DNA of 64,000 nucleotides from JAVBSX01 sp051660685. Its GTDB lineage: Bacteria; Planctomycetota; Planctomycetia; Pirellulales; Thermoguttaceae. The position numbers were made by a program, and so were the translations under genes. Each line of letters begins with the position of its first letter. Position 1 is the stretch's first letter. The notes under the pieces were generated by a model, which saw nothing but the letters and a program-made list of their open reading frames with translations, had not been told where the DNA came from and did not search any database. Where the stretch lies: assembly GCA_051660685.1 (NCBI GenBank), contig JBOFQB010000112.1, positions 17,992-81,991 on the forward strand, read 5' to 3'. This document shows positions 18,091-30,600 of this stretch, piece by piece.

Positions 18091-20652
18091 TTATCTCAGT
18101 TGATTTGGGGATGCAGCAGAAAGTGATTCCCGAAGTAAAGCGGCTTTTTGGGTATAAATCGCCGCTTTGTCCTTCTGATCCAATTTTCCATACATCGTTT
18201 CCAAATTCATACAGGGCGCAAGAAGTTTGCGTGAATCCAAGAGACCTTGATCGACCGCTTGCTGTATCTTGACTAGCCCTTCTTCTGACAGTCGAACCGC
18301 TTCCTTTTGTTGATCGGTCTCCCAATATGAGACCCCCATTAAAACCAACATCTCGCCAATTTTGCCCGACTCCTCGGTTCCCAATTGATTGGCAATGTCC
18401 TCAAAGAGAGGTCGGGCCCGGTCAAACCAAACAACAGCCGCTTTGTAATTCTTCATCCCGGTTGCGTGAACGGCCCCTATTCGTAAATACAATCGGGCAA
18501 GCGCGTAATAATCCCATTCTCCTGTTCGACCTTCAATCCCCTGTTCCATAAGATCAACAGTTGCTTCTCCATATTTCAGGGCAAGGAGATACTGCTTCTT
18601 TCGCTGAAAAACCTGAACCGTTTCAAATAAGGCAAGACCCAAATCCCATTGTGTTTTCCGAACACAAAGCGGATCATCGGCAACATTGATTAATTCCTGC
18701 GCGGTCAGAATGGATTCCTGAATCGTCTGCTCCAACGTCAATGATTCCAAATTCGGTGCTTGAACCGTTAATTGGGCAATTGCAATTCGGAACGCATATT
18801 CCCGAATGAGTCGTTTTTTACTCGCAATTTGCGGGTCTTTTAACATTTCTTTCACGCTGAGCAACCATTTGTCAATCGCAACATCCTTGTTTTCCCAATT
18901 TCCTTGCGCAATGTCTTCGATAATACCCAATTGAGTATTGATAAGTAATTCCCGGGCAATCGCCTGAATCGTCTGATTCGGGTGTTCCCTCAATTGAACG
19001 GCAAGGTCTAATGAGGCCTTATGATGTTCATACGCCTTTTCACAATTTTTGGTTCGATCCCGAATCACCTCGCCCAATAAACAGTACACAACCGCCTTAT
19101 GATGCAAAAATCGGTCGCAAAGAGGGAGCAACTCCTCCAAATATTGTTGGGCTTCCTCGTATTGATTCAATGCAATCAGTACCTTTGCTAAGGTAATGTG
19201 ATATTGCAATTGTGACTGGTTTAATTCAATTGCCCGCTCACAATGTTTCAACGCGTCATAAACATCTCCAACCTGTAATTCAATCTGCGCTAATAACCAG
19301 AATACTTCAGGATTGTTGGGGCTAAAACTCAACGCCCATTTCAAATCCGTTATTGTTTCTGAAGGAGATTCATCCTGATATCCTCTTGCCCGAATAATAA
19401 ACGGTTCAGCAAGAATCGGCAGAATCACCAATTTTTGGACCATTTGAGAGGGAACACCCGGTTCCTGAGAAGGTGCATAAACCAGTGTAACCCCTTTTTC
19501 CGGGAACATCAAACCGATCACGTCCCCTTTTTCGTCTGCGAAAGAGACAGGTCGGATTTTTTTCAATTCAGATGCAAATGTTTCCCGGACCTGTTCAACA
19601 GGATAAGCGTCACCAAAAACGACCTCGATTGACTCGACAACATCATCGTTCATCAACACTTCAACATGACTCATTTCGTCAATGGAATACAACTGTGCTG
19701 TTTTTTGACCCAATTGAGTGACTTTTTGGGGTGCTCCTAATTTTTGGGCAACATCTTCGACCGTACTTTTTCCCGGCCGAATTCCCAAAAACGCCGCACT
19801 TTGCAAATGAACCGGTTCCAAATCCGCGTCCGACACATTGTGTGGATCAGCAGTCGGTTTAAGCGGTTGAACAACCTCGTCCTCTTGCGGGTTCTGCAAC
19901 TCCGACGTTGAATTCGTTGTTGAGTCCGTTTTTGAGGTCTCTCTCGATATTGTTGACCTTGATGTTGATGATGAAGACGATAGAACGGACGTCGATGTAG
20001 GAGACGTTGATGTTGATTGTGCTGTTCCAACACCAACACCTTCATTCGATAAGGGAAGAGGAGTCGGTTGTTGAACCGTTGGAGGTTGGGCAATCCGGGG
20101 TGAAGCCGTTTGCTGTTGTGCAATCGGTTGCTGAACAATGGACGGTTGTCGAATTGGTTGATGTCCGAGTTGCGGAAGAGTCGTCGGGGTGAGCGCAGAC
20201 GTTTCTCCTTCATCAAAAACAGGTCGAGGTCGGCTGCTATCTTGTGTTGAGGCAGTTCCGGCAACCTGACGGATTGAACCGATTGGTGTGACGGGACCCG
20301 TTTGAGATGTCGATTCCGCTTCCATAAATCTCACAACAGGTTGACCATAAAAATCAACCGTTTGTTCTGAAACACTCACAATAGGTCCTTGATTGGACGG
20401 AATCGGTTGGGCAAAGAGCGGATTGGAGCGTAATTTTCTGGGGGAACGGTTCAATTGCTGATCCGGTTCGGGGGACCTTGCAGAAACCTGAACAATCGGA
20501 TTCGCTTGTTCCGTCAGAGAAAGATCGGGTTGTGCAAGATGAGATTCATAAGCAAGGGTAAAACCTGAACGGAGTAAGAGCAGGCAAACCGCAGAAAGCA
20601 GAACAGGTCGGACCAAGAGGGTGATGAATCGGCAAGCAATCTCTCGACACAT
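18091..20652 (-). CDS. Exported TPR-repeat protein with BamE-like N-terminal module
   Basis: An 853-residue protein. It has a hydrophobic export signal (LLVRPVLLSAVCLLLL), then a long low-complexity Gln/Pro/Ser/Thr linker to about residue 255. Next is a compact domain starting FLGIRPGKSTVEDVAQKLGAP. The pattern 'I-x-P-G-x-S/T-x-x-x-V-x-x-x-L-G-x-P' resembles BamE/SmpA-type modules. From about residue 420 to the end there are TPR helices (DVYDALKHCERAIELNQ, QYEEAQQYLEELL, KNYKAAVVWFDRARPLFE). It is probably a periplasmic scaffold. The start at 20652 is set by a strong AAGGAG eight bases upstream; a longer in-frame ATG at 20718 has none. The gene converges on the WD40 gene, with 60 nt between the two stops. 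Confidence 0.7.
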   Translation of the reverse strand: MCREIACRFITLLVRPVLLSAVCLLLLRSGFTLAYESHLAQPDLSLTEQANPIVQVSARSPEPDQQLNRSPRKLRSNPLFAQPIPSNQGPIVSVSEQTVDFYGQPVVRFMEAESTSQTGPVTPIGSIRQVAGTASTQDSSRPRPVFDEGETSALTPTTLPQLGHQPIRQPSIVQQPIAQQQTASPRIAQPPTVQQPTPLPLSNEGVGVGTAQSTSTSPTSTSVLSSSSSTSRSTISRETSKTDSTTNSTSELQNPQEDEVVQPLKPTADPHNVSDADLEPVHLQSAAFLGIRPGKSTVEDVAQKLGAPQKVTQLGQKTAQLYSIDEMSHVEVLMNDDVVESIEVVFGDAYPVEQVRETFASELKKIRPVSFADEKGDVIGLMFPEKGVTLVYAPSQEPGVPSQMVQKLVILPILAEPFIIRARGYQDESPSETITDLKWALSFSPNNPEVFWLLAQIELQVGDVYDALKHCERAIELNQSQLQYHITLAKVLIALNQYEEAQQYLEELLPLCDRFLHHKAVVYCLLGEVIRDRTKNCEKAYEHHKASLDLAVQLREHPNQTIQAIARELLINTQLGIIEDIAQGNWENKDVAIDKWLLSVKEMLKDPQIASKKRLIREYAFRIAIAQLTVQAPNLESLTLEQTIQESILTAQELINVADDPLCVRKTQWDLGLALFETVQVFQRKKQYLLALKYGEATVDLMEQGIEGRTGEWDYYALARLYLRIGAVHATGMKNYKAAVVWFDRARPLFEDIANQLGTEESGKIGEMLVLMGVSYWETDQQKEAVRLSEEGLVKIQQAVDQGLLDSRKLLAPCMNLETMYGKLDQKDKAAIYTQKAALLRESLSAASPNQLR

Positions 20653-20857
20653 AAAAACGCTCCTTCGTAGAGTCGAAATGAGGACGGAATCAACCAAACG
20701 CCGCATTTTCCGGTTCAACCAAGCAACCGGGAAAATGCGGGCGTCGGATTCTACGAAATGAGCAGGAACCTGTCCAGACCAAAATCGCGTCCGAAAAGGA
20801 TTTTGGAAGGATTTTGACCGTTAAGGTTGGTTCCTAAGGTTCACCTGTTTTGCGAAC

Positions 20858-21187
20858 TTACCAACCGCAACCGGCTCGCCAATAATAACCGCGTGTATAG
20901 TAACGGGGACCACACCATGTACGACAAACCGGAACTGGCGCACAATAGTAAGCAGGTCGGGCGTAAACCCAAGTCCGACCGAAACAACCCCGTTTAATGA
21001 TAACCGGTCCACAACAACCGCAACCGGGTCCACAATCACAAGCGGGACCGCAAACACAGGACGGCGCACAACTACATCCACATTCGGCAGATGCAGGAGC
21101 AGCAACCGCGTCTTCCGCCTTAACAACGGACTGATTCCAAGCGATCAAAGCAACAAACAAAACAGCAAGCACAGCAACTTTTTTCAT
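20858..21187 (-). CDS. Small secreted Cys/Gly/Tyr-rich protein
   Basis: A 109-residue protein with a clear signal peptide (MKKVAVLAVLFVALIAW, cut near VVKA). The mature part opens with a block of closely spaced cysteines (ECGCSCAPSCVCGPACDC, then GPGCGCCGP). The second half is rich in Arg, Tyr, Trp and Pro (RPAYYCAPVPVCRTWCGPR). About 16 of some 85 mature residues are Cys, so it may be heavily disulphide-bonded or bind metal. The gene has one of the best ribosome binding sites in the window (AAGGAGGT seven bases before ATG), which suggests strong translation. No family is recognised. Small Cys-rich exported proteins with Tyr-rich tails are common in planctomycetes, where some may be cell-wall components, but that is only a parallel. 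Confidence 0.7.
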   Translation of the reverse strand: MKKVAVLAVLFVALIAWNQSVVKAEDAVAAPASAECGCSCAPSCVCGPACDCGPGCGCCGPVIIKRGCFGRTWVYARPAYYCAPVPVCRTWCGPRYYTRGYYWRAGCGW

Positions 21188-21668
21188 AACCTTACCTCCT
21201 TAGTGAGTGATGAAAGGAGGACTGGTCAAGAGGGCCCCTTTGCCCAAGTTGTCCCTTCCTCCTTTCAACATTCTATCAAGTGAGGAACGGAATGCAATGT
21301 GAAAAACAGAACAATCCTCAAAATTATTATAATCGCAAAAGTCTCGGCATATTTTTTTGATTATGTCAAAAAAAACGGTTAGGCAATGAATTAGAAGAGG
21401 GGCAATATGGAAAGAATAGTAAAAACCGGATATTACGACAAATTTTATCTTCTATACTTTACACAGCCCATTTTAGCCGATACTCTGGAAAATAGGAAGA
21501 TTGGGCTAAAAGCCCGTTTTAGGGAAATTCGGTTCTGGATCGTCTTTCTCACTTATTTCACGCCTATTACACAAAATTGGAAAGAGGTTTCAAGGAGGTG
21601 AAGAGAAAAAGCGAAAACATGCTTTTTTCTCCGTTTACACTCCTATCTCCTAACTCCTGAAAATAATT
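21188..21668. other. Divergent intergenic region before the giant gene
   Basis: No gene is well supported. A 64-codon reading frame at 21407-21601 has a weak GAGGGG before its ATG but no recognisable product. A GGGCTAAAAGCCC hairpin followed by GTTTT (21503-21520) may be a weak terminator. The stretch 21310-21370 is very A/T-rich and probably holds the promoter of the Cys-rich gene on the minus strand (a TATAAT box lies at 21326-21331). Confidence 0.4.
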
Positions 21669-24600
21669 ATGGACACACTCTTAACGCAATTAGGGACATT
21701 CGGTTGTTTGAAACAGACGAGAGTCCTGATGATGCTTGTTGTATTTATAGGTTTTATAGGGTTAAGCCCTTGTCTGTTAAAAGCAGCCGTTTCTGGAGAA
21801 CCTCAACCCTCAGAATCGGCTCCCTCTGTTCCTGCAACGACCGCAAAACCGGTTGAAGCGGGGACCGCGAATGAAACGGTTGCGCCAAAACGACTGAATC
21901 CGGTTCAGGGATATGGACAACTACTTTACGATGATTTGGCGGACCGACTTGGATTGACGGACGCTCAACGTTTGGAAGTGCAGCGTATTATGACAGAACG
22001 GGCGCAAGCCCTTGCTAATGCCGCAAAAGAGGACGTTGCCGAGCAAGAGAAAATTATTGCCGGGAGTGAACAAAAGCTGGAACAGGTTTTGACGCCGGAA
22101 CAGAAGCGGATTTGGCCGAAAGTCTTCGAGCAAAAACATATTCGGTTCAACTTTAAGTTCCAGAACTGGGAACAGGTTTTACAATGGTTTGCCGACATGG
22201 TTGGTAAAATGCTCGTCATGGATGCTCCTCCCCCCGGAACTTTCGATTATTCAAGTCAGGAAGAGTTTTCTCCAACAGAAGCCCTTGATTTGTTGAATGC
22301 CCGATTGCTTCTTAAAGGGTACACTCTCCTTCACAAAGACCGAATGTTGATGTTGGTCAATCTGAAAAGAGACAAATTGAGTCCGCAGATGCTCCCAAAA
22401 ATTGACGAATCTATGATGGAGGATCGCGGAAAATTCGAGTTCGTCGCTTTGTCCGTCCCGCTTGAAGGTCGGGATGTTGCAGTCGTTGAAAAGGAAATCG
22501 CCCCTTTTCTCGGGACGTATTCCTCGGTGATTGCACTTCCTGGAGCATTACTGATTGTTGACACGATTGCCAATTTGAAGTCCATTCTGCCAATTATCAA
22601 GGCGGTTCCTCTTCCGAAAAAACCGGAACCGCCCGCTCCTCCTGCTCCTGTCCCTCCTTCAGAATGGGAAGGATACAAAATAACAAATGCCGATCCTGTT
22701 GAAGTGGAAGGAGCCTTGTCTAAGTTCCTCTCTCTTCAGGGATACCGTTCAGGTGACACTCTTTGGTATTTTGTCCCGGCTGCACAACATGCAGCGATTA
22801 AGTTGACAATTGCGATGATTGAAAAGACAGTTGGTCAACGCGAGAAACCGGTTTTGGAGTCATATTCTCTTGAGGGATTGATTGACACCTCTCCTGCCCG
22901 ATTGTGGTATCAAGCGAAAATGCAAGCATACGGTTATCGTACAGACCCTTCCTCCAATTTTGGAGAAGGAATTGTCCAGTTAATCAAACAGGTTGTACCA
23001 GATGCTGTTGTTGCTCCAACGCAAGTGTCCAACAAATTGCTGGTGTTTGCAATTCCGGCCGATCAAACAAAAATTAAGGAGTTGTTCGACAAATTGCGAA
23101 CCGGACCTGCTCCTGAAGAAACCCCTTCTGTGAAAATCTACACTTTTAGCGATCCTGAACGTGTTTTAGGTTTGACTTCAGAATTGGAAACGTCGCTTAA
23201 ACTCCTTCTTCCAACCGCTCAATACACTTATGATCCGGGCAAGGGACAAATGCTTGTTGTTGCGATTCCGCGAGAACATGAAATTATTGCTGAAACGCTC
23301 AAAGTGATTGAGACGGAAACATTGCCGGATGAAGACAAGGTGTTGGTTGCTTATCCGATTACCAAACGGGAATCGACCCGGTTTACACAATTGTTCAACC
23401 AAATCAAAAGTACGCCGGAGTTTCTAGGCGTGATTGACCTGAGTGATCCCAAGAGCAATCAGTTGACGGTTTGGGCGACCCCGCGTCAACATGAACGGAT
23501 TAAGACTTTGTTGAAAGAGGTCCGGGAATCAACCGGGGTGTCAGGAACCGATTCAAACGGTTTGACCGGTTTAGATGGTTCAAAGGGTTCGCAAGAATCG
23601 AGTTCGACGACGTTTGCGGTGATTCCGCTTAGAAACGCTTTACCTTATGCTGTTCGGGAAATCATCACTAACATGGTCCCGGGTGTTGAGGTTTCGATTG
23701 ATACAGCGAGTAATTCCATTTATGTGTATGGAAGTGCTGCAATGATTGGAAAGGTCCAAGAGGTTGTTCAACAGGTTGATTCCGAACTCGATAAAACCGT
23801 GTTGTTCATTCCCGTTGTCCGAGAAATTTCGTCCGATGTTCAGAGCATGATTAGTACAGCTGCTCCAAAAGCAACAGTTCTTATGGACAAGAAGAACATG
23901 CGGGTTCTAGTGTTTGGACCGAAATCAAGTGTTCTTGAAGTGGAAAAAATTGTCCGGGAAAATGCAGCATCGGATGCTAAAACGCAAGACACAATGCAAG
24001 CGTTTTATGTCAAACGAGAACTGACCGAGGAATTATTGGATTTTGTTCGTCGCACTTATCCCCGAGCTGAGATTCGGTTTAACAAGGAACTTCGTCAAGT
24101 TGTTGTTTCTGCGCCTGAAAATGAGCAGGTGCTGATTGCGAAGCAGATTATTGAGGCGGAGTCGTTGCTTCCTCCTGAAGAAGAGACCCGATTTTACATG
24201 TTGGACCGACCGGTTACTGAAAATCTGTTGACGCTGATTCGGGAAACGACGCGGGATGCAGGACAGATTGGCGAAATACGTCGGGATTGGGACAATCCGA
24301 AAATGTTGATTGTCCGGGCCCGACCCAATGTTCAAAGTCGGATTCAGGAAATTCTGAAAAATGTGGACGAAGTCCTTCCGTTAATCGGTCCTAATACCTT
24401 ACGCAGTTTTTCGGTTACACCTGATCTTCGTCGTCGTTTCGACACCGTTTTGGATCAATTTAAGAAGGAACATGGAGATGTTAGGGTTCTGGAAGAGGAT
24501 CGGAAAGATATTTTGACGATTTGGGCGAATGAGGAACAGTTGAATTTGATTGGGCAATTGATTGAACAACTTGGCAAAGAGGTTATGCCGGATGTCCGGG

Positions 24601-27600
24601 AAAAACGGATTATACATCAGTTGCAATATGTCTCCTTTGAAACGGTAAAGTCGTTACTTGAAGATGTATACCCGGGCACAAAAATAACCGAGGACAAAGC
24701 GGGGAACCGGATTATTGTTCGTGTTCGACCTGAATTTTATGAAGGAACAAAAGAACTGATTGAACAGTTGGATTCCCGGGACCCTGAACAGGCGAGACGG
24801 TATTACAAGTCGTATGATTTGAACGGTTTTTCGACGTATGATTCTCAAGGAAATTATTACAGTCCGTTCTATTTTATTGCGGACATGGAAAAACTGGCTC
24901 CTAACGCCAAAATCACCTTTGACCGTTATTCTCAGCAAATGATTGTCTGGGGAACGGCAGAAGAGCAAAAAATCATCTCCGATGCAGTCGGGCAATTACA
25001 AAAAGATACGGACAAGACAAAACGGTTCGACCGTTTTCTTTTGCGACGTATTCAACCGTCCTACATTATTTCGATGATTAACCGGTTGTTCCCAACCTTG
25101 CAACCGATTTATGATTCAGGGACACAAGCGATTCTGGTTGAAGGAAGTCCGAATCAGTTGCAACAGATTGACGATTTGATTGATCGGCTTGATCCGGCAG
25201 AACCGGGACCGACGGACCCAATCATCCAGTTTTATCAATTGAAGACGAAACCGGATGATACGCTGATTACAACCTTGAAATCACTTGTTCCGACCGCGCA
25301 AATTGTCCCGGATCGGGACAACAAGCAGCTTATGGTTCTCGCCAAACCGGACGATCAGGTCATTGTTGAACGGAATATGAAGTCGATTTTAGAGACGTTC
25401 ATTCAACCGGAAGAGCCGATGTTGTTCATTTATCCGGTTAGTGGAGATCAACGGAAATTGTTAGAATCTTTTCTAACAGCAGCGAGTTCGGAATTGAAAG
25501 ACGTCAAGATTCTAGCCGATACAGTACCCGGCCAAATTTCAATCTGGGCAAGACCGAGCGAGCAGGAATTGATTGCGGCGATTTTGCTGCAAATTCAGAC
25601 CAGTCAAGGTAAGACACTTGGGTTGAAATTGCGGGTTTTCCCGCTTGATGTTGTTGATCCAACAACCGCGCGTGATGTTATTTCAACGATGCATCCTGAA
25701 GTGAAGTTGCTCGCCGGTTCAGCAACGGATTCCCAAAAGAACCGACTCCTTGTTTGGGCAACGGAATCAAATCTCGAGGACGTTGCAGCGACGTTGAAAG
25801 AGATTGATGTTGCGAACACGGACGAATCGCAACCGCGATTTCAAGCGTTTAATGTGGACGGATTGCGGTTTGATTCGGCCAGTTTGCGAAATAATGTCAT
25901 AACCCGAATCGTTGCGGATTTGCAACTCCTTGTCCCGAACGCCCGGATTACACCAAGTGCTGATTATTTTCGGATCATTGTTTTTGGAACCCTCAAAGAA
26001 TTGAAAATTGTCGAGACCGCATTGAAGAGTATTGGTTATACGAATTCGCCGGACGATCAACCAACTGCGCAAGTGTTCGTTATTAACAACATGGACGTTG
26101 AACTCATTAGCAAATTGCTCTCGACGACGATTCCGAATGTTTCAATCAGTCCCGATCCCAAAAACGGCAACATCGTTGTGTATGCCCGACCCCGGGAAAT
26201 GCAGGAAATTGCGAAAACAATCAACGATTTGGACAAATCCAATCTGAATACGAAAATTCCGATCACTTACACGATTCTGGGGATGAAATCGGAAACGGTT
26301 TTGCAATCAATCAAGGAGGTCTATCCCGGTTTGAAAGTGTCCGAAGATGCTAAAGCAGGTCGGTTGATTGTTTGGGCAACCCCAGAAGAGCAGGTTCGAA
26401 TCGGCGATCTGGTCCGTCAAATCAATTCAGAAGACGAAGATGAATCGGCTGAACGGGTTTACGCTTATCCAATTACCCGATTGTATTACGGGACAGCGAT
26501 TCAAATCATTACGGAACTGTTTCCGTCGGCGCAGGTATTTTCCAATCCCCTTACAGACAAGTTAATCATTAAAGCGAGAGTCCGCGATCACAAAGCAATT
26601 AAGGAACTGTTAGAAAAGATACAGACGAAGGACGATCAGTATAGGGTTCAAATTCGGTTTTATCCGATTGGAAACGCTGATCCCTCAACAATGGAAGCTC
26701 TGTTGAGAACCTTACTCAAAGGGGCAATGTCGTTGACCCCTTACGATGTTCAATATGATGTCCTGTTTCGAACCGGTTATACGGGTGATGTTCCTGATAT
26801 GTCCACTTACGACTACACTTTTGACCCGGCGTCGGTCTACAACCGGTCAGGTCGTCCCTATTTTCGGATTGATGCAGGAACCCAAACGGCAATTGTCGTT
26901 GCAATGGAAGAGGATCAAAAGCGAGTCGAACCGGCGATTACGGAATTTGTCGCCCTTGCCCAAGAAGCAGGAGAACCAAGAGCCGGTTTTTTTACCATTT
27001 CGGAGGTGTATGTGTACACTCTCCTGCCGACCTTGCAAAAAATCGCCCCTTCCTGTCGTATTATTCAAGGTGCAACATCGCATGATTTCGTTGCATTTGG
27101 TATAGAAGCCGAATTGAAGAAAATTGAGAATTTTGTTGAGGAACTGAACAACTCAGGAGGACCCGATCAACGTCGGGAAATGATTCTCCTGCAAATGCCC
27201 CCAAATGCCAAACAGTCGCGCGAACGGATTGTTCAGATGCTCCGTTATCTGTATCCGCAAATGTTTTCTTCAGACCGACCCCCAGTTGAGGGACCCGAAC
27301 CGGGCCAAATCGTTGTTTGGGGACGTGCTTTTCAGAAAGAACCGCTTCAACAATTGATTGACGAGGTTTGTCAGACACTTCCTGACGATCAGCAGACGAT
27401 TTACAAGGTTTATCCCGTTTACAATGCTAATTTGAATGTCGTCATTACTTGGTTGTATGAGATTTTTCCAAATGCCGAATTTGCACCTAATACGGCGGAA
27501 GTCGATCCTTATACGGGAATTCCGCTCCCTCAACGGGCTTTGCTTGTTCTTGCAACCCCGATTGAACAGGCGGAAATCGAAAAAGCACTTGCGGAAATCG

Positions 27601-30600
27601 ATCAAGGGATTCCCGAATCCGAACGGGCTTATGTCCGCATACACACCTTGACCGATATTACTCCAGCCTATTATTATCTCTATTTTTTTCGCAATGTGGT
27701 CCCAAACGCCCGGTTTTCGTCGACCGCGGACACCAACGAGCTGATTGCTTATGCAAACAAGCAGGATCAGGAAAGGATTCAGGAATTGGTTGACGAGCTG
27801 AATAAAAAAGGACCGTCGGAGAACAAGCGACAATTTGGGATACTGACAGTTCCGCCCGGGACACGATACAACCGAACAGTTTTGGTTCAGATTTTGACCG
27901 GTTTTTTTCCTGAACTGTACCCTGCTCTTGGAATGGAGCCGAATCAAATTATGGTTTTTGGGAAGAAATTTCAGAACGAACGAGCGCAGGAACTGGTCGA
28001 TAAAGTCTGTACCCAACTTCCTGAAGAGGAACAAATCAAGCCGAAATGGTATTCTGTGAAGAACATGAGGGCCCCGGAATTGGTACAATGGTTGAGTACG
28101 ATTTATCCCAATGTCAAAATCGTCCTTGATTCCCGTTCCGACGAACGAAATGGACAAGGGATTATCGTTGACGCTTCTCCGCTTGAGCATTTGCAAATTG
28201 AGAAAACGATTGCCGAATTGGATGTCCCGGTTCCTGAAGACATGCGACCGATTGTCCGTCTTTACGACATTGACACGACGCAATCTAATTTTTCGAACAC
28301 GTATTATGCCGTTTATTACAATTTCCCGACTCCTCAAATCGTTTCAATCATTCCCAGCATTGATCAGGGAACGATTGCGATTACGGCGATTCCAGAAACG
28401 CAAGAGCGAATTGCGGAGTTTTTGAAAAATCTCGAAGACGAACGTCAAGCCCGACAACCGTATTTGGAGACGTACAACTTAAAACGACTCAATTATTTAC
28501 AAGTCGCTCCCCTTCTCAGTCAGGTTGCTCCAACAGCGCAAATTTTGCAAGGGGCAACCCCAGATGTCCTGTTTGTCTGGGCAATTCCGCAACTGCAAGA
28601 CGCAATTGCCGAATCAATTGAGAAACTGGAAACGGCCGATTTGAATCGTGAACAGTTGAGCAAAGAGGGACTTCTCCCGGTTTACAAGGTGTATCGTATT
28701 TACTCCAAAAATGCCCCAACTCTTGCCATTTTATTACATCCTGAATTTCCGGGCGCGATCTTTTTCGCAACAACCGCAGAAGATTTGGTTGTCTGGGCAT
28801 CTCCTCCTGTGCAAGAGCAGGTTGCTCTTGCAGTTGGTGTGATTGCAGATGCTTATCCTGAACCTTATGTCAAGACCCATTTTTTCAAGTACATTGCGCC
28901 AAGTGAAGCGTTCTCGCAGTTGACGCAGATTTTTGCGCCAAGTGATGCTGTCTTTTCCATTTCGCCGATTACACGCGAATTAACGGTTCGCGCAACCGAA
29001 CGGTATCATGAGTTGGTCGAGAAAAGTATCAGCAAGATTGACGTTCCAACCCCAGAAGAGTCAAGACGATATGCGGTTGCTTATGATTTCAGCGATTTTA
29101 ATGTGACAACGGCGTTGCCGTATTTTTCGTCGCAATTGCCGATTGAAGTTCCCGGGGTTCTCGTTCTGCCGAATTATCTCCCGACTCAGGTTGTTGTCGT
29201 CGGACGTAAAATCGACCATGAAAAAATCAAACAGATTGTTGAGCAGATGAAAACGGAGAACCCCTTACACGCTTTTTCCGTTCAGAATTACGTTTTGAAA
29301 ACCGCAACCCCGACTCAGGTTGTTCCGTTGCTCCGTTCACTGACCCCTAATGCAACATTTACGGTTGGAACAGACCCTCATTTGGTGATTGTTTACGCCA
29401 ATCAACGGGATCACAGCCTCTTAAAAGAAACGGTTGACGCAATGAACGAACACGGTTTCAGTCTGTTGATTCCGCGAACGTATCGTTTTCAACGGGTTAC
29501 ACTGCCTGTTGCAACGCAGATGATTCTGGGGATGTTCCCGGATGCTGAAGTTTTTCCCGACACGGCCGGGGAACTTCTTATGGTCAAAGCAACGGTCGAG
29601 CAACATGTTAAAATTGCACAAGCAATGAACGAACTGGACGCAACGGACCCCAAAACACAAGTGTCAATTCAGGTTTACAATGTCGGCAGAGTTGACATGG
29701 ACAGTCTGACCACAACGTTGAATCGACTCAGCACTTTACGTCCCGGTTTGGTTGTAACACGCAATTACTACACGTCAGATTATTATGGAAGCCAATATCC
29801 GACAGGGACGATTTCTGTTTTGGGAACGCCGGACGATCAACGGTTGATAAAGGGGATGTTGGAGTACATTCAGGATGAGGCCTTGAATAAAAACGGAATG
29901 GAGATTCGTCGATATTCGCTGAAAGGTCGGACAAGTTACAGTTATTTTGGACTTATCTGGCAAATCATGGAATTCAGGAATATGACGTTTAACTACATTT
30001 TCGATCAGTCCTCGAATGATCTGTTCGTTTATGCCCGACCCCAAGAACATGAATTGATTGCAGAGATTTTTGACATGACAAAACCGACTGCAAAATACAT
30101 GCAGATTTTTCAGATTCAGTCGCTTGATGTGGAAAGTGTGCAAACAGCACTCACTGAATTATTTGCCGAAGATGGTTGGTATAACCGACCGTCTTACAAT
30201 GTCGATTTCAATTCCAACACGCTCTTTATGCGGGGAACAATCGAGCAACTTGAACGGGTTCGGAATCTGTTGATTCAAATGGGCGAAACCCAATTGATTC
30301 GAATGCAGGACCGACCGATTCCGCTCAATCAAGCGGTCAGTTCAACAAGTTCAACCGGGTTGCCCGATTCAACTCGTTGGACCGGTTCAACAGGTTTGGT
30401 TGAAACTCGATCAAGTGGAACAGATTCCGTTGACAGAGGAACGGTTGGAGCAGGTTCGGTTGAAACACCCGGTTCGACCGATTGGTCAGGTCGGGGTCAA
30501 TCGGGATACAATTTGACGGGGAATGATTTGACAGGAGCTAATACAAGCGAGAACAAGTTGGGATCGACCGGTTATGATTCGCTCATGCAGCAGGGAGGGG

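Noticed and set aside
21407..21601. 64-codon frame before the giant gene
   Set aside because: Weak ribosome binding site only, no recognisable protein features; kept as a note in the intergenic entry.
27270..28337. 355-codon open frame on the minus strand inside the giant gene
   Set aside because: It is antisense to the secretin-N modules, is Arg/Asn/Phe-rich as expected of a shadow, and has no recognisable motif.
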